64,000 nucleotides of DNA from Frigoribacterium sp. PhB160 (GCF_003751785.1 NZ_RKIE01000003.1:310001-374000), one strand, 5' to 3'. Counted from the first letter of the stretch, positions 18,546 to 27,584 are shown. Program-made: numbers and translations. The notes: generated by a model from the sequence alone, not told the origin.

Positions 18546-19196
18546 TCAGCTCGTCGGCGTCGCCGGCACCGGCGCGAGGCTGTCGCGCGCGAGCAGGGTC
18601 GTCACCGCGCGTCCGGCGTCGACCCATCGGCGGTCACGCAGGGCCTCGTCGGCCTCGGTCACGACGTCGTGCAGGTCCGCGACGGGCAGGGCGACGTCGA
18701 GATGGCGCAGGAGGAAGGCCGCCCGGTTCTCGAGCGGCTCGGACGCCTTGCGCGTCAGCGGGTTGGCCGACAGCTCGACGAACGGCGCCGTGGCGTCGAG
18801 CAGGTCGTGGCAGCTCGGCGCGGGCGCGGTCACGGCGGCCCGGAGCGCGTCGGCCAGCACCGAGGCCTCGGCGACGGGTGCGGTCTCCGCCGAGCGGACG
18901 GCTTCACCGTGCAGCAGTCCCAGCAGCTCGAGGGTGTCGAGCAGGTCGGCGTGGGAGACGGCGGCGACCCGGGTGAACCGGTTGGCCTGGATGTGGACGA
19001 GGCCCTGCGTCGCCAGGCGGGCCAGCGCCTCCTTCACGGGGGTCTTCGAGACGCCGAGCCAGGTGGCGACGTCGTCCTCGAGGAGGCGCTCGCCGGGACG
19101 GAGCGTGCCGTCGGTGATCGCCCCGAGGACGGAGTCGAAGGTGAGGTCGCGGAGGAGTCGGCGGGGTCCGCGCGCGGGACGGTCAGGAACGGGCAT
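18546..19196 (-). CDS. GntR-family transcriptional regulator (paralog 3 of 3)
   Basis: A 216-residue GntR protein. DGTLRPGERLLEDDVATWLG and VSKTPVKEALARLATQGLVH form the winged helix; the remainder is an all-helical effector-like domain. The ATG at 19196 follows GGAGAG, chosen over in-frame starts upstream. It shares the RRLLRD...GAITDGTL opening with paralog 1 at 10370-11059. An inverted repeat TGTGA-N13-TCACA (19208-19230) overlaps the likely promoter. Confidence 0.87.
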   Translation of the reverse strand: MPVPDRPARGPRRLLRDLTFDSVLGAITDGTLRPGERLLEDDVATWLGVSKTPVKEALARLATQGLVHIQANRFTRVAAVSHADLLDTLELLGLLHGEAVRSAETAPVAEASVLADALRAAVTAPAPSCHDLLDATAPFVELSANPLTRKASEPLENRAAFLLRHLDVALPVADLHDVVTEADEALRDRRWVDAGRAVTTLLARDSLAPVPATPTS

Positions 19197-19207
19197 GCTC
19201 TCTCCAA

Positions 19208-19230
19208 TGTGAGGAACAACAAATATCACA
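19208..19230. promoter_or_regulatory. Inverted repeat TGTGA-N13-TCACA upstream of GntR paralog 3
   Basis: The 5-bp arms lie 12-34 nt upstream of the GntR start, within an AT-rich stretch likely to contain the -10. The spacing differs from a CRP site (N6). Candidate operator by position. Confidence 0.3.
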
Positions 19231-19282
19231 GAGTCGGCCGTGCTCGGGACGGAGGGCACGTCAGGACGTCGGAGGCGCGGGT

Positions 19283-19288
19283 TACCAT
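19283..19288 (+). promoter_or_regulatory. -10 box TACCAT for the DNA glycosylase gene
   Basis: TACCAT lies 6 nt before the ATG at 19295, the leaderless spacing seen repeatedly in this window. Confidence 0.45.
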
Positions 19289-19294
19289 CTCGAC

Positions 19295-20275
19295 ATGTCC
19301 GACCTGCCGTCCGCCGCGCCCCGCCCGACGACGGGCGACGTCGACGGGCCTCGCGACGCGACGCCCGACGCCGAGACGACCTACCGGCCGTCGCTGCCGG
19401 TCGACGTCCTGGCGACGGTGCGGCCGCTCTCCCGCGGCGCGGGCGACCCGAGCTTCCGAGTCGTGGCCGGCCGCGTCTGGCGCGGCGTCCGCACGCCGCG
19501 GGGCGCCGCGACCCTCTGCCTCACCCCGGGTCGCGCCGAGGTGCACGCCGCGGCCTGGGGCCCCGGTGCCGAGTGGGTGGTGGCGTCGGTGCCCGAGATG
19601 CTCGGCGCGGGCGACGACTGGTCGGGTCTCGACGTCTCGGCGAACGCGTTCCTCGCCGCGGCCCGGCACCGCTCGCCGGGGCTGCGCCTGACGCGCAACG
19701 ACCTCGTCGTGCAGATGCTCGTGCCGGCCGTGCTCGAGCAGAAGGTCACGAGCCGCGAGGCGTGGCGCGCCTGGCGCGAGCTCGTGCGGCGCCACGGCGG
19801 GCCCGCGCCCGGTCCCGCGCCCGAGGGCCTCGTCGTGCCGCCCGACGCCGCGACCTGGCGACGGGTGCCGAGCTGGGAGTGGCACCGGGCCGGCGTCGGG
19901 CCCCAGCGCTCGGCGACGGTCATGCGCGTCTGCGCCGTCGCCGACGCCCTCGAGCGCACCCTCTCGCTCGGCCGCGGCGGGGCCGAGGTCGAGCGGCGCC
20001 TCCGGTCGGTCGCCGGGGTGGGCGTCTGGACGGCCGCCGAGACGATGCAGCGGTCGCACGGCGACCCCGACAGCCCGAGCGTCGGCGACTACCACCTGCC
20101 GGCGCTCGTCGGGTGGGCCCTCGTCGGGCAGCCCGTCGACGACGACGGCATGCTCGAGCTGCTCGAGCCCTGGCGCGGCCACCGCGAGCGGGTCATGCGG
20201 CTCATCACGGCGAGCGGGTTCTCGAAGCCGAAGTTCGGCCCCCGGATGACCATCCAGGACCACCGCTCCCACTGA
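19295..20275 (+). CDS. DNA-3-methyladenine glycosylase II-like (AlkA/HhH-GPD family)
   Basis: A 326-residue base-excision repair glycosylase. The N-terminal 30 residues look disordered; the HhH-GPD core includes MLVPAVLEQKVTSREAWRAW, the hairpin VAGVGVWTAAETMQRSHGD and the catalytic Asp in SVGDYHLPALVG. Family members excise alkylated purines. It appears to be monocistronic with a leaderless promoter. Assignment to the family is strong; substrate range is not determinable. Confidence 0.9.
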   Translation: MSDLPSAAPRPTTGDVDGPRDATPDAETTYRPSLPVDVLATVRPLSRGAGDPSFRVVAGRVWRGVRTPRGAATLCLTPGRAEVHAAAWGPGAEWVVASVPEMLGAGDDWSGLDVSANAFLAAARHRSPGLRLTRNDLVVQMLVPAVLEQKVTSREAWRAWRELVRRHGGPAPGPAPEGLVVPPDAATWRRVPSWEWHRAGVGPQRSATVMRVCAVADALERTLSLGRGGAEVERRLRSVAGVGVWTAAETMQRSHGDPDSPSVGDYHLPALVGWALVGQPVDDDGMLELLEPWRGHRERVMRLITASGFSKPKFGPRMTIQDHRSH

Positions 20276-20330
20276 CGCCGCCCGTCCGCCCGCAGCGGGA
20301 CGCCGGCCCGGGTCCCGGCCCCGGCCGGCC

Positions 20331-20813
20331 TCAGGCCCGGGCGACCGCGGGGGCGTCAGGGGAGGCGTCGTCGCCGATGCCCTCGAGCACCCGTCGCGAG
20401 AAGCCGAGCACGACCGCGTCGTCGCCGGCCAGGGCGTCGACGAAGTAGCGGCGGATCGCGGCGGTGTGCCCCCGGGTGGCCGAGAGCATGGTGCGGCGGC
20501 CCTCGGGGGTCAGCTCGACCCACGTGCCGCGGGCGTCGGAGGCGCAGTCCGAGCGGCGGACGAGCCCGCGGCGCTCCATGCGCGTGACCTGGTGGCTGAC
20601 GCGGCTCTTCTCCCAGCCGATCTGCTCGGCGATGTCGCGCACCCGCAGGCGGCGGTCGGCGCTGCGGCCGAGCCCCACGAGGATCTCGTACTCGGGGGCG
20701 GAGATGCCGGCCCCGTCGTGGAGGCGCAGCTCGAGCACGCGGTCGAGCCGCCGACGCATCGCGTAGAACTCGTCCCAGACGACCCAGTCGTCGTCGGAGA
20801 GGTGCTCGGCCAT
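20331..20813 (-). CDS. MarR-family transcriptional regulator
   Basis: A 160-residue winged-helix regulator. APEYEILVGLGRSADRRLRV, then RDIAEQIGWEKSRVSHQVTR and MERRGLVRRSDCASDARGTW, match MarR. The ATG at 20813 has TACACT 6 nt upstream (minus strand). It is divergent from putA with only 41 nt between the two starts, so it may control putA or itself; ligand unknown. Confidence 0.9.
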   Translation of the reverse strand: MAEHLSDDDWVVWDEFYAMRRRLDRVLELRLHDGAGISAPEYEILVGLGRSADRRLRVRDIAEQIGWEKSRVSHQVTRMERRGLVRRSDCASDARGTWVELTPEGRRTMLSATRGHTAAIRRYFVDALAGDDAVVLGFSRRVLEGIGDDASPDAPAVARA

Positions 20814-20819
20814 TCGCCC

Positions 20820-20825
20820 AGTGTA
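20820..20825 (-). promoter_or_regulatory. -10 box TACACT for the MarR gene
   Basis: Placed 6 nt before the MarR ATG on the minus strand; it lies back-to-back with the putA -10 at 20843-20848. Confidence 0.45.
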
Positions 20826-20842
20826 GGGACGGTGGTGCGGCA

Positions 20843-20848
20843 TATCCT
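20843..20848 (+). promoter_or_regulatory. -10 box TATCCT for putA
   Basis: TATCCT ends 6 nt before the putA ATG at 20855. Its -35 region must overlap the start of the divergent MarR gene. Confidence 0.45.
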
Positions 20849-20854
20849 CGTCGC

Positions 20855-23800
20855 ATGCCCGAAGTGCGTCCCGCCGACCTCACCCAGCAGGCCGTCCAGA
20901 CCGCACGCCGCTGGCTCGCCGAGGCGGCCGCCGCGCCCGTCGACCGCGACGCCCGCCGCCTGGCCGCCGTGCTGCGCGACCCCGAGGGCCTCGACTTCAC
21001 CGTCGGCTTCGTCGACCGCGTCATGCGCCCCGAAGACCCCTCGGTCGCGGCGGCGAACCTCGACCGCCTGAGCCGGTCGACGCCCGCCTCCCTGCCGTGG
21101 CACATCCGCGCCGCCGTGGCCGCCGGCGGCGGCTTCGGCCCCCTCGCCCCGCGCTCGGTGATCCCCGTGGCGCGTCGCGCCTTCCGCGGGCTCGTGCAGC
21201 ACCTCCTGCTCGACGCGACGCCAGACAAGCTCGGCCCGGCGCTGGCCGCGCTGACGAGCGCCGAGGGCGTCCGACCCGTCCTCGCGCCGCTCGGCGAGGC
21301 CGTGCTCGGCGACGCGGGCGCCGACCGGCGCCTCGCCGAGGTGCGGTCCCTGCTCGAGCGCGACGACGTCGAGCACGTCTCGATCCCGGTGGCGTCCGTG
21401 GTCGGGCCGCGCTCGCCGTGGGGCACCGACGAGACGAGCGCAGCCGCCGTCGAGCGACTCACCCCCCTCTACGAGCTCGCCCTCGCCTCGAGCCCGCCGA
21501 AGGTGATCGACCTCGACCTCGGGGCGTACCGCGACCTCGACCTCACCATCGACGTCTTCACGCGCCTCCTCGACCAGCCCCAGCTCCTCGACCTCGAGGC
21601 GGGCATCGTCGTGCAGGCCCACCTGCCCGACGCGTTGGCGTCGGTGCAGCTGCTCACCGACTGGGCCCGGGGCCGGGTCGCGCGCGGCGGCTCGCCCATC
21701 CGGGTGCGCCTCGTGACCGGCGCCGACCGAGCCCTCGAGCTCGTCGAGTCGAGGCTCACCGGCTGGCCGCTCGCCACCTACCGCACCGTCGTCGAGACCG
21801 GCGCCAACGTCAAGCGCGTGCTCGACTGGGCCCTGCGCCCGGTCAACGCCGAGGTCGTGCACATCGCCGTGGCGACCCACGACCTCTTCGACGTCGCGCA
21901 CGCCTGGGCCCTCGCCCGGCAGCGCGAGGTCACGCACCTCGTGAGCTTCGAGATGCCCCTCGGCGTCGCCACGGCCGCGGCGGAGGCGGTCCGTCGCGAG
22001 ATCGGCGCGATCGACCTCTACGCCCCGGTCGTCCGGCCCGGCGAGTTCGACACGGCCGTCGGCTACCTGGTCCGACGGCTCGACGAGCTGACGGGCCCCG
22101 GCGACCACGACGCCGCCGACGGTGCCGACGACGGCGCCCACCGCGCCGCCGACGACCCGCGCGACGGCGCCGCCGACGACAGCGCGGCCGACTCCACGGC
22201 GCCCGACGAGCAGCGCTACCTCGACGCGTGCGCACTGCTCGAGGCCCAGGGCGGCGCCGACGTCAACGCCCCCGGGCCCGCCCGGCGCCAGGACCGCACG
22301 AAGCCCGCGCGACGCCCGGCCGCGCTCGGTGCCCCGGGCCAGGCCGCGGCCGCAGACCCCGCCGGAGGCGCGCGGCCCGTCACCGAGCCCGCCACCGACC
22401 CGGCCCTCGAGCGCAACCGCACCTGGGCCCGGCGGCTGCTCGTCGCGTCGCGCACCTCGCACGCGGGCGTCGAGACGGTCGGCGCGTCTCGGGTGCTCGA
22501 CGCGGCGCAGCTCGAGGCCGTCGTCGCGGCGACCGCGCAGGCCGGCGCGAGCTGGGGCCACGAGCCCGCGGCGGCCCGCGCCGAGCTGCTCGACCGCGTC
22601 GCCGACGCCCTCGCCGCGCACCGCGCCGACCTGATCGAGGTCATGACGAGCGAGGTCGGCACCACGGTCGGGGAGGGCGACCGCGAGGTCGGCGAGGCGA
22701 TCGACCTCGCGCGCCTGCACGCCCGGCTCGCCCGCGAGCTCGACGACGTGACCGGGGCGCGCTGGGCGCCTCCTCGCCTCACGGTCGTCGTGCCGCCGTG
22801 GGCCTCGCCCGTCGCCGTGCCGTCGGGCGGCGTGACGGCCGCGCTCGCCGCCGGCAGCGGCGTCGTGCTGAAGCCCGCGCCCCAGGCACGCCGCAGCGCC
22901 GCCGTGCTCGCCGAGACCCTGTGGGGGGCGGGCGTCCCGCGAGAGCTGCTCGCGCTCGTCGAGCTCGACGAGGACGAGCTGGGCCGCGACCTCGTCGCCC
23001 ACCCGGCCGTCGACCGCGTCGTGCTCACCGGCACGTTCGAGACGGCCGAGACGTTCCGTGCCTGGCGTCCCGACCTGCCCCTCGCCGCCTCGACCGCCGG
23101 GGGCGGCGGCAGCGTCGTCGTGACGCCCGCCGCCGACCTCGACCTCGCCGTGGCCGACGTCGTCGAGGGGGCCTTCGGGCGGGCCGGCCAGAGCTGCACG
23201 TCGGGCGGCCTCGTGATCCTCGTGGGCTCGGCGGCGCGCAGCGACCGCTTCCGCCGCCAGCTCGTCGACGCCGTCGCCAGCCTCGTCGTGGGCTGGCCCG
23301 ACGAGCCGACGACCCAGGTCGGGCCGCTCGTCGACCCCGCCGAGGGGCGCGTGCTCGAGGCGCTGACCGTGCTCGCGCCCGGCGAGAGCTGGCTCGTCGA
23401 GCCGCGACAGCTCGACGACGAGGGGGTGCTCTGGTCGCCCGGCGTCCGCGACGGCGTGCTCCCCGGCAGCGCCGCGCACCTCGACCAGGCGCTCGCGCCC
23501 GTGCTGGGCGTCATGCACGCCGAGACCCTCGACGAGGCCGTGCGCCTGCAGAACCAGCTCGAGCGAGGCCTCGTCGCCGGTCTCCACTCGCTCGACGTCG
23601 ACGAGGTCGCGCGCTGGCTCGACGGGGTCGAGGCCGGCACGCTCGCCGTCGACCGGCCCGTCACGGGCGCCGTCGTCGGTCGTCGTCCGGTCGCGGGCTG
23701 GGGGCGCGCCACCGTCGGACCGGTCGTCTCGGTGGGCGGGCCCAACGCCGTGATCGCCCACGGCACCTGGTGGGCGGTCGCCCGCGAGCCGCACCCGTCG

Positions 23801-24553
23801 CTGCGCCTGACCGGAGTCGGCGACCGCGTGGTGGCCGTCATCGAGGCCGCGCGCTCGGGTCTCTCGTTCGAGCAGTTCGACCGCGTCCGGGCCGGCGCCG
23901 CCAGCGACGAGCTGGCCTGGCAGGCCGAGTTCGGGGTCTCCCGGGACGCGGCGGGGCTCGAGGTCGAGCGCGACGTGCTCCGCTACCGGCCGGTGCCCGT
24001 CGTGCTGCGCCTGTCGGAGGGGGCCGACCCGGCCGACCTCGTCCGCCTCGTCGCGGCGGCCGCTCGCGTGCGCGCGCCGATCAGCATCAGCGCCGCCGAG
24101 CCCGTGACGTCGTCGCTCGTGCAGCTCTTGCGCTCGCCGTCGTCGCCCGTCCGCCTCGGCGAGGTCACGGTCGAGGGCGACCAGGCCTTCCGCGACCGCG
24201 CCGCCGCGGGGCTGCTGCAGTCGGGGCAGGGCAGGGCCGCCGCCCCCGACGACCTCGAGCTGCTCGCTCTGGCGACCGGTGCGGGCGGCGCCTCGACGAC
24301 GGCCGACCCGGAGGCGCGGGCCGAGTCCGCCGCCCCGGTCGCCCACCGAGGCCTCCGCATCCGCCTCGTCGGCGGCGACGCGCGAGCGCTGGCCGCGGCT
24401 CTCGGCGGCGACCCCGACGTGACCGTCTGGTCGGGCGACGTGACCGAGGCCGGGCGCGTCGAGCTGCTGCCGTTCCTGCGGGAGCAGTCGGTGTCGCTCA
24501 CAGCGCACCGCTTCGGGGCGATCGATCCCGAGTTCCGCGACCTCCGTCTCTAG
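20855..24553 (+). CDS. putA: Bifunctional proline dehydrogenase / 1-pyrroline-5-carboxylate dehydrogenase
   Basis: A 1232-residue PutA-type enzyme oxidising proline to glutamate. The FAD-dependent proline dehydrogenase barrel spans about residues 60-410 (VKRVLDWALRPVNAEVVHIA and REVTHLVSFEMPLG are visible). An Ala/Asp/Pro-rich linker near 415-510 leads to the aldehyde dehydrogenase domain (about 515-1000) with the Glu region VLTGTFETAETFRA and catalytic Cys781 in AGQSCTSGG. The last ~230 residues are a C-terminal extension of the long PutA type. No DNA-binding domain is seen; the divergent MarR and the convergent Lrp gene are possible regulators. Confidence 0.94.
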   Translation: MPEVRPADLTQQAVQTARRWLAEAAAAPVDRDARRLAAVLRDPEGLDFTVGFVDRVMRPEDPSVAAANLDRLSRSTPASLPWHIRAAVAAGGGFGPLAPRSVIPVARRAFRGLVQHLLLDATPDKLGPALAALTSAEGVRPVLAPLGEAVLGDAGADRRLAEVRSLLERDDVEHVSIPVASVVGPRSPWGTDETSAAAVERLTPLYELALASSPPKVIDLDLGAYRDLDLTIDVFTRLLDQPQLLDLEAGIVVQAHLPDALASVQLLTDWARGRVARGGSPIRVRLVTGADRALELVESRLTGWPLATYRTVVETGANVKRVLDWALRPVNAEVVHIAVATHDLFDVAHAWALARQREVTHLVSFEMPLGVATAAAEAVRREIGAIDLYAPVVRPGEFDTAVGYLVRRLDELTGPGDHDAADGADDGAHRAADDPRDGAADDSAADSTAPDEQRYLDACALLEAQGGADVNAPGPARRQDRTKPARRPAALGAPGQAAAADPAGGARPVTEPATDPALERNRTWARRLLVASRTSHAGVETVGASRVLDAAQLEAVVAATAQAGASWGHEPAAARAELLDRVADALAAHRADLIEVMTSEVGTTVGEGDREVGEAIDLARLHARLARELDDVTGARWAPPRLTVVVPPWASPVAVPSGGVTAALAAGSGVVLKPAPQARRSAAVLAETLWGAGVPRELLALVELDEDELGRDLVAHPAVDRVVLTGTFETAETFRAWRPDLPLAASTAGGGGSVVVTPAADLDLAVADVVEGAFGRAGQSCTSGGLVILVGSAARSDRFRRQLVDAVASLVVGWPDEPTTQVGPLVDPAEGRVLEALTVLAPGESWLVEPRQLDDEGVLWSPGVRDGVLPGSAAHLDQALAPVLGVMHAETLDEAVRLQNQLERGLVAGLHSLDVDEVARWLDGVEAGTLAVDRPVTGAVVGRRPVAGWGRATVGPVVSVGGPNAVIAHGTWWAVAREPHPSLRLTGVGDRVVAVIEAARSGLSFEQFDRVRAGAASDELAWQAEFGVSRDAAGLEVERDVLRYRPVPVVLRLSEGADPADLVRLVAAAARVRAPISISAAEPVTSSLVQLLRSPSSPVRLGEVTVEGDQAFRDRAAAGLLQSGQGRAAAPDDLELLALATGAGGASTTADPEARAESAAPVAHRGLRIRLVGGDARALAAALGGDPDVTVWSGDVTEAGRVELLPFLREQSVSLTAHRFGAIDPEFRDLRL

Positions 24554-24574
24554 TCGGGCGGCCGACCGGCGACG

Positions 24575-25021
24575 TCAGGCCGGCTGTCGGCTGATCAGCT
24601 TCGACAGCACGATGGCGCTGCGGGTGTGGTCGACGTTCGGGGCGTTGCGGACCCGCTCGAGCGCCTCCTCGAGGGAGGGGATGTCGCGGCTGCGCATGTG
24701 CACGATGGCGTCGGCGCTGCCGGTCACGGTGCCGGCGTCGACGACCTCGGGCACGGTGCTGAGGATGCGCTGCAGCTCGGCCGGCGAGACCGTCCCGCGG
24801 CAGAAGAGCTCGACGAAGGCCTCGGTGCCGAGGCCGTCGACGGCGGGGTCGACCTGCACGGTGAAGCCCTTGATCACGCCGTCGGCGACGAGGCGGTCGA
24901 CGCGGCGCTTGACGGCGGACGCGCTGAGGCCGACCGACGACCCGATGTCGCCGTAGCCGGCCCGGGCGTTCTGGCGCAGCAGGTCGATGATGCCGTAGTC
25001 GAGGTTGTCCACATCGGGCAT
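24575..25021 (-). CDS. Lrp/AsnC-family transcriptional regulator
   Basis: A 148-residue regulator with helix-turn-helix DIGSSVGLSASAVKRRVDRL (about residues 26-45) and an AsnC-type ligand domain with AGTVTGSADAIVHMRSRDI. Start choice is open: the ATG at 25021 overlaps a TAGGAT -10 box, whereas a GTG at 25012, giving VDNLDYGIIDLL, sits 7 nt after that box and looks leaderless. It is divergent from the dimethylargininase-like gene, a pairing that suggests local amino-acid-responsive control. Confidence 0.9.
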   Translation of the reverse strand: MPDVDNLDYGIIDLLRQNARAGYGDIGSSVGLSASAVKRRVDRLVADGVIKGFTVQVDPAVDGLGTEAFVELFCRGTVSPAELQRILSTVPEVVDAGTVTGSADAIVHMRSRDIPSLEEALERVRNAPNVDHTRSAIVLSKLISRQPA

Positions 25022-25025
25022 CCTA
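25020..25025 (-). promoter_or_regulatory. -10 box TAGGAT for the Lrp-type gene
   Basis: The box overlaps the ATG at 25021 and precedes a GTG at 25012 by 7 nt, favouring the shorter, leaderless reading of the Lrp-type protein. Confidence 0.4.
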
Positions 25026-25116
25026 CGCGCAAATGTTGCGCACAGCCTGTGCTAGACGCTGAATCGTTGCGTACGGAGCGGCCACCGTGCGCGAGAGGGG
25101 TGTGACACTGGCAGGC

Positions 25117-25983
25117 GTGAGCATCGAGACCCCCACGAGCCAGCCGTCCGCCCCCGCCACCGCCCGTCGGGCCACCGAGCGCACCGTGCTCATGTGCCGA
25201 CCCGACCACTTCACCGTGAGCTACAGGATCAACCCCTGGATGGACCCGCGGGTGCCGACCGACACCTCGCTCGCCGTGCAGCAGTGGACGACTCTCTACG
25301 ATACCTACGTTCGGCTCGGCTTCACCGTCGAGCTGATCGACCCCCTCGAGGGCCTGCCCGACATGGTCTACTCGGCCAACGGCGGCTTCACGCTCGACGG
25401 CAAGGCCTACGGCGCGAGCTTCACCTATCCCCAGCGCCAGCCCGAGGGGCCGGCCTACATGGACTGGTTCCGCGACGCGGGCTTCGAGGTCGTCGTGCCG
25501 GAGGAGGTCAACGAGGGCGAGGGCGACTTCCTCCTCGTGGGAGACGTGATCCTCGCCGGCACCGGCTTCCGCAGCGCGTCCGACTCGCACGCCGAGATCG
25601 CCCGGGTCTTCGGTCGCGAGGTCGTCGGGCTGACGCTGGTCGACCCGAGCTTCTACCACCTCGACACGGCGATCGCGGTGCTCGACCCCGAGCCCGTCGA
25701 CGGGAAGCACAACATCGCCTACCTCGAGAGCGCCTTCGACGAGGCGTCGCTCGCCGTGCTGCGCGAGCGCTTCCCCGACGCGGTCCTCGTGGGCGAGGAG
25801 GACGCGAGCATCCTCGGCCTCAACTCGTACTCCGACGGCTACAACGTCGTCATCGCCGCGAAGGCGACGGGTTTCGAGCGTCAGCTGCGCGAGCGGGGCT
25901 ACAACCCGATCGGCGTCGACCTCTCCGAGCTGCTGCTCGCCGGCGGCGGCGTCAAGTGCTGCACGCTGGAGCTGCGCCGCTGA
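25117..25983 (+). CDS. Dimethylargininase-like / arginine deiminase-superfamily amidinohydrolase
   Basis: About 288 residues of a guanidino-group-modifying enzyme. LMCRPDHF, FTVSYRINPWMDPRVP and YSANGGFTLDGKAY open the fold, EGDFLLVGDVILAGTGFRS contains acidic substrate contacts, the catalytic His is in FYHLDTAIAVLD and the nucleophile Cys in GGGVKCCTLELRR. Homologs hydrolyse dimethylarginine to citrulline or act on ornithine/arginine; the substrate is not certain. In-frame GTGs at 25087, 25102 and 25117 all lack a good ribosome site; 25117 was chosen because it gives the least unusual N-terminus. It is divergent from the Lrp-type gene. Confidence 0.85.
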   Translation: MSIETPTSQPSAPATARRATERTVLMCRPDHFTVSYRINPWMDPRVPTDTSLAVQQWTTLYDTYVRLGFTVELIDPLEGLPDMVYSANGGFTLDGKAYGASFTYPQRQPEGPAYMDWFRDAGFEVVVPEEVNEGEGDFLLVGDVILAGTGFRSASDSHAEIARVFGREVVGLTLVDPSFYHLDTAIAVLDPEPVDGKHNIAYLESAFDEASLAVLRERFPDAVLVGEEDASILGLNSYSDGYNVVIAAKATGFERQLRERGYNPIGVDLSELLLAGGGVKCCTLELRR

Positions 25984-25990
25984 CGAGCGG

Positions 25991-27514
25991 TCAGCCCCGC
26001 CCGCCCGGTCGCAGGAAGAGGTAGACCACCGAGCGACCTGTGCGGTGCTCCTGTGCGACCTCGAAGCCGAGGGCCCCGAGCTGCCGCTGGTCGGCCGCCG
26101 TGAGCACGTCGGCCTGGCGGCGCACGATCCAGAGCCGGTCGACGTCCTCGAGGCGGTCGACGAGCTCGTCGGCCTCGGCCTCGACGTCGAGCTGCAGGGT
26201 GACGTCGGTGTACCGGCCGTCGGGCACGCCCGACCGGACGAACGCGACGTCGTCGAGGCCGGCGAACCGCTGTGGGTAGGCGTAGAGCGCCTGGCGGGGC
26301 CTCGTCGAGACCGTGCCCGACGCCTCCAGCAGGAACGCGTCGCCCGGGCGCGCCTGGTGCTCGACGTAGCTCGAGAGCTGAGCGAGGTCCGAGCCGCCGC
26401 CCTTGCCGGTGGGCTGGCGCTGCAGCACCCAGGTCGGCGCCGAGGCGGCCACGAGCACCCCGACGAGCACGAGGCTGATCCACCGTCGACGGAACCCGGT
26501 GACGGCGACGGCGAGCAGCAGGCACATGCCCGGCGCCGTCCAGGCGACGAGCCGGGCCTGGAAGAGCGGCGCGCCGGCCACGCCGACGAGCAGCAGCAGC
26601 CCGGTCGGCAGCACGACCCACAGGGCGCCGAGCAGCACCACGCTGCCGGGCGTGCGCGAGCGGTCGCGGAGGCGCGTGCCGAGCAGGATCAGCAGGGCCG
26701 CCGCGACCACGGCGAAGGGTGCCGACGTCGCGAACCAGGGCTCGACGAGCACCGAGTACCAGGTGACGTCCGCGCCCGTCGAGGGGTCGTCGGCCCCGAG
26801 CAGCCGTGCACGCTCGCCGATCACGGTGCCGATGGCGGGAGCCGTCACGAGCAGGGCGCCGCCCGTCGAGATCGACCAGCCGAGGAGGCGGTGGCGGGCT
26901 CCCCGACGCCGACGCTGGGCCGGTGCCAGCAACAGGAACACCCCGTGCACGACCACCACGGAGACCATCGGCACGAACACCGCGACCGACGCCGCGAGAC
27001 CGGCGCCGTAGCCGGCCCACCACCAGCGGCTCTGCCGTCGGGAGGCGACGAGCACGAGCACCGTGAGCCAGACGGCCAGGGCCGCGTGCACCGCGTAGGG
27101 CCGGGCCTCGATCGCCTCGAGGGTCAGGCGCGGCAGGACGGCGTAGACGACCGCCGCGATCACCGCGGTGGTGCGGTTGGTGAGCATGCGGGTCAGGACG
27201 AGGAGGCCCGCCGCGCCCGCACCCACCGCCAGGGCGCTCGGCAGCCGGGTCGCGAACTCGCCCTCGCCCGCCAGCGAGGTCCACGCGTGCATCGCCAGGT
27301 AGTAGGCCGAGTGCACGGCGTCGCGCTGGTGCAGGAAGGCGAGCAGCTCGTCCCACGGCAGCCGCGCGGCCTGGAGCGTCGTGCCCTCGTCGCTCCAGTA
27401 CGACGGCACCCACGAGGCGACGACCCCCACGACCAGGGCGAGCAGGCCGGCGAGCAGCGGGTCGAGCCAGCTGCTGCGGGGGTGCGCGACCGCGGGGTCG
27501 TGGCCGATGCTCAC
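25991..27514 (-). CDS. Polytopic membrane glycosyltransferase (GT39/mannosyltransferase-like)
   Basis: A 507-residue integral membrane protein with about 10-11 hydrophobic segments. The early SYWSDEGTTL motif has an acidic pair after the first transmembrane helix, as in polyprenyl-phosphate-sugar glycosyltransferases; EAIEARPYAVHAALAVW is a typical second loop. A soluble C-terminal region of about 130 residues follows the last helix. The start is GTG at 27514 without a clear ribosome site. It probably glycosylates an envelope polymer or protein; the donor and acceptor cannot be read from sequence. Confidence 0.8.
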   Translation of the reverse strand: MSIGHDPAVAHPRSSWLDPLLAGLLALVVGVVASWVPSYWSDEGTTLQAARLPWDELLAFLHQRDAVHSAYYLAMHAWTSLAGEGEFATRLPSALAVGAGAAGLLVLTRMLTNRTTAVIAAVVYAVLPRLTLEAIEARPYAVHAALAVWLTVLVLVASRRQSRWWWAGYGAGLAASVAVFVPMVSVVVVHGVFLLLAPAQRRRRGARHRLLGWSISTGGALLVTAPAIGTVIGERARLLGADDPSTGADVTWYSVLVEPWFATSAPFAVVAAALLILLGTRLRDRSRTPGSVVLLGALWVVLPTGLLLLVGVAGAPLFQARLVAWTAPGMCLLLAVAVTGFRRRWISLVLVGVLVAASAPTWVLQRQPTGKGGGSDLAQLSSYVEHQARPGDAFLLEASGTVSTRPRQALYAYPQRFAGLDDVAFVRSGVPDGRYTDVTLQLDVEAEADELVDRLEDVDRLWIVRRQADVLTAADQRQLGALGFEVAQEHRTGRSVVYLFLRPGGRG

Positions 27515-27558
27515 GCGGTCGGGGTGGTGGTCTCGGGCAGGGCGGCCTTAAATGAGGC

Positions 27559-27580
27559 AGGCCCCGCCGAGACGGGGCCT
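27559..27580 (-). terminator. Hairpin downstream of the tRNA cluster
   Basis: AGGCCCCG and CGGGGCCT form a perfect 8-bp stem with a 6-nt loop just past tRNA-Phe on the minus strand. The T content after the stem (CCTCATTTA) is only modest. Confidence 0.65.
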
Positions 27581-27584
27581 TGCG

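Noticed and set aside
20510-24508. A 4-kb minus-strand open frame opposite putA
   Set aside because: Shadow of putA, whose catalytic motifs are intact in the plus frame.
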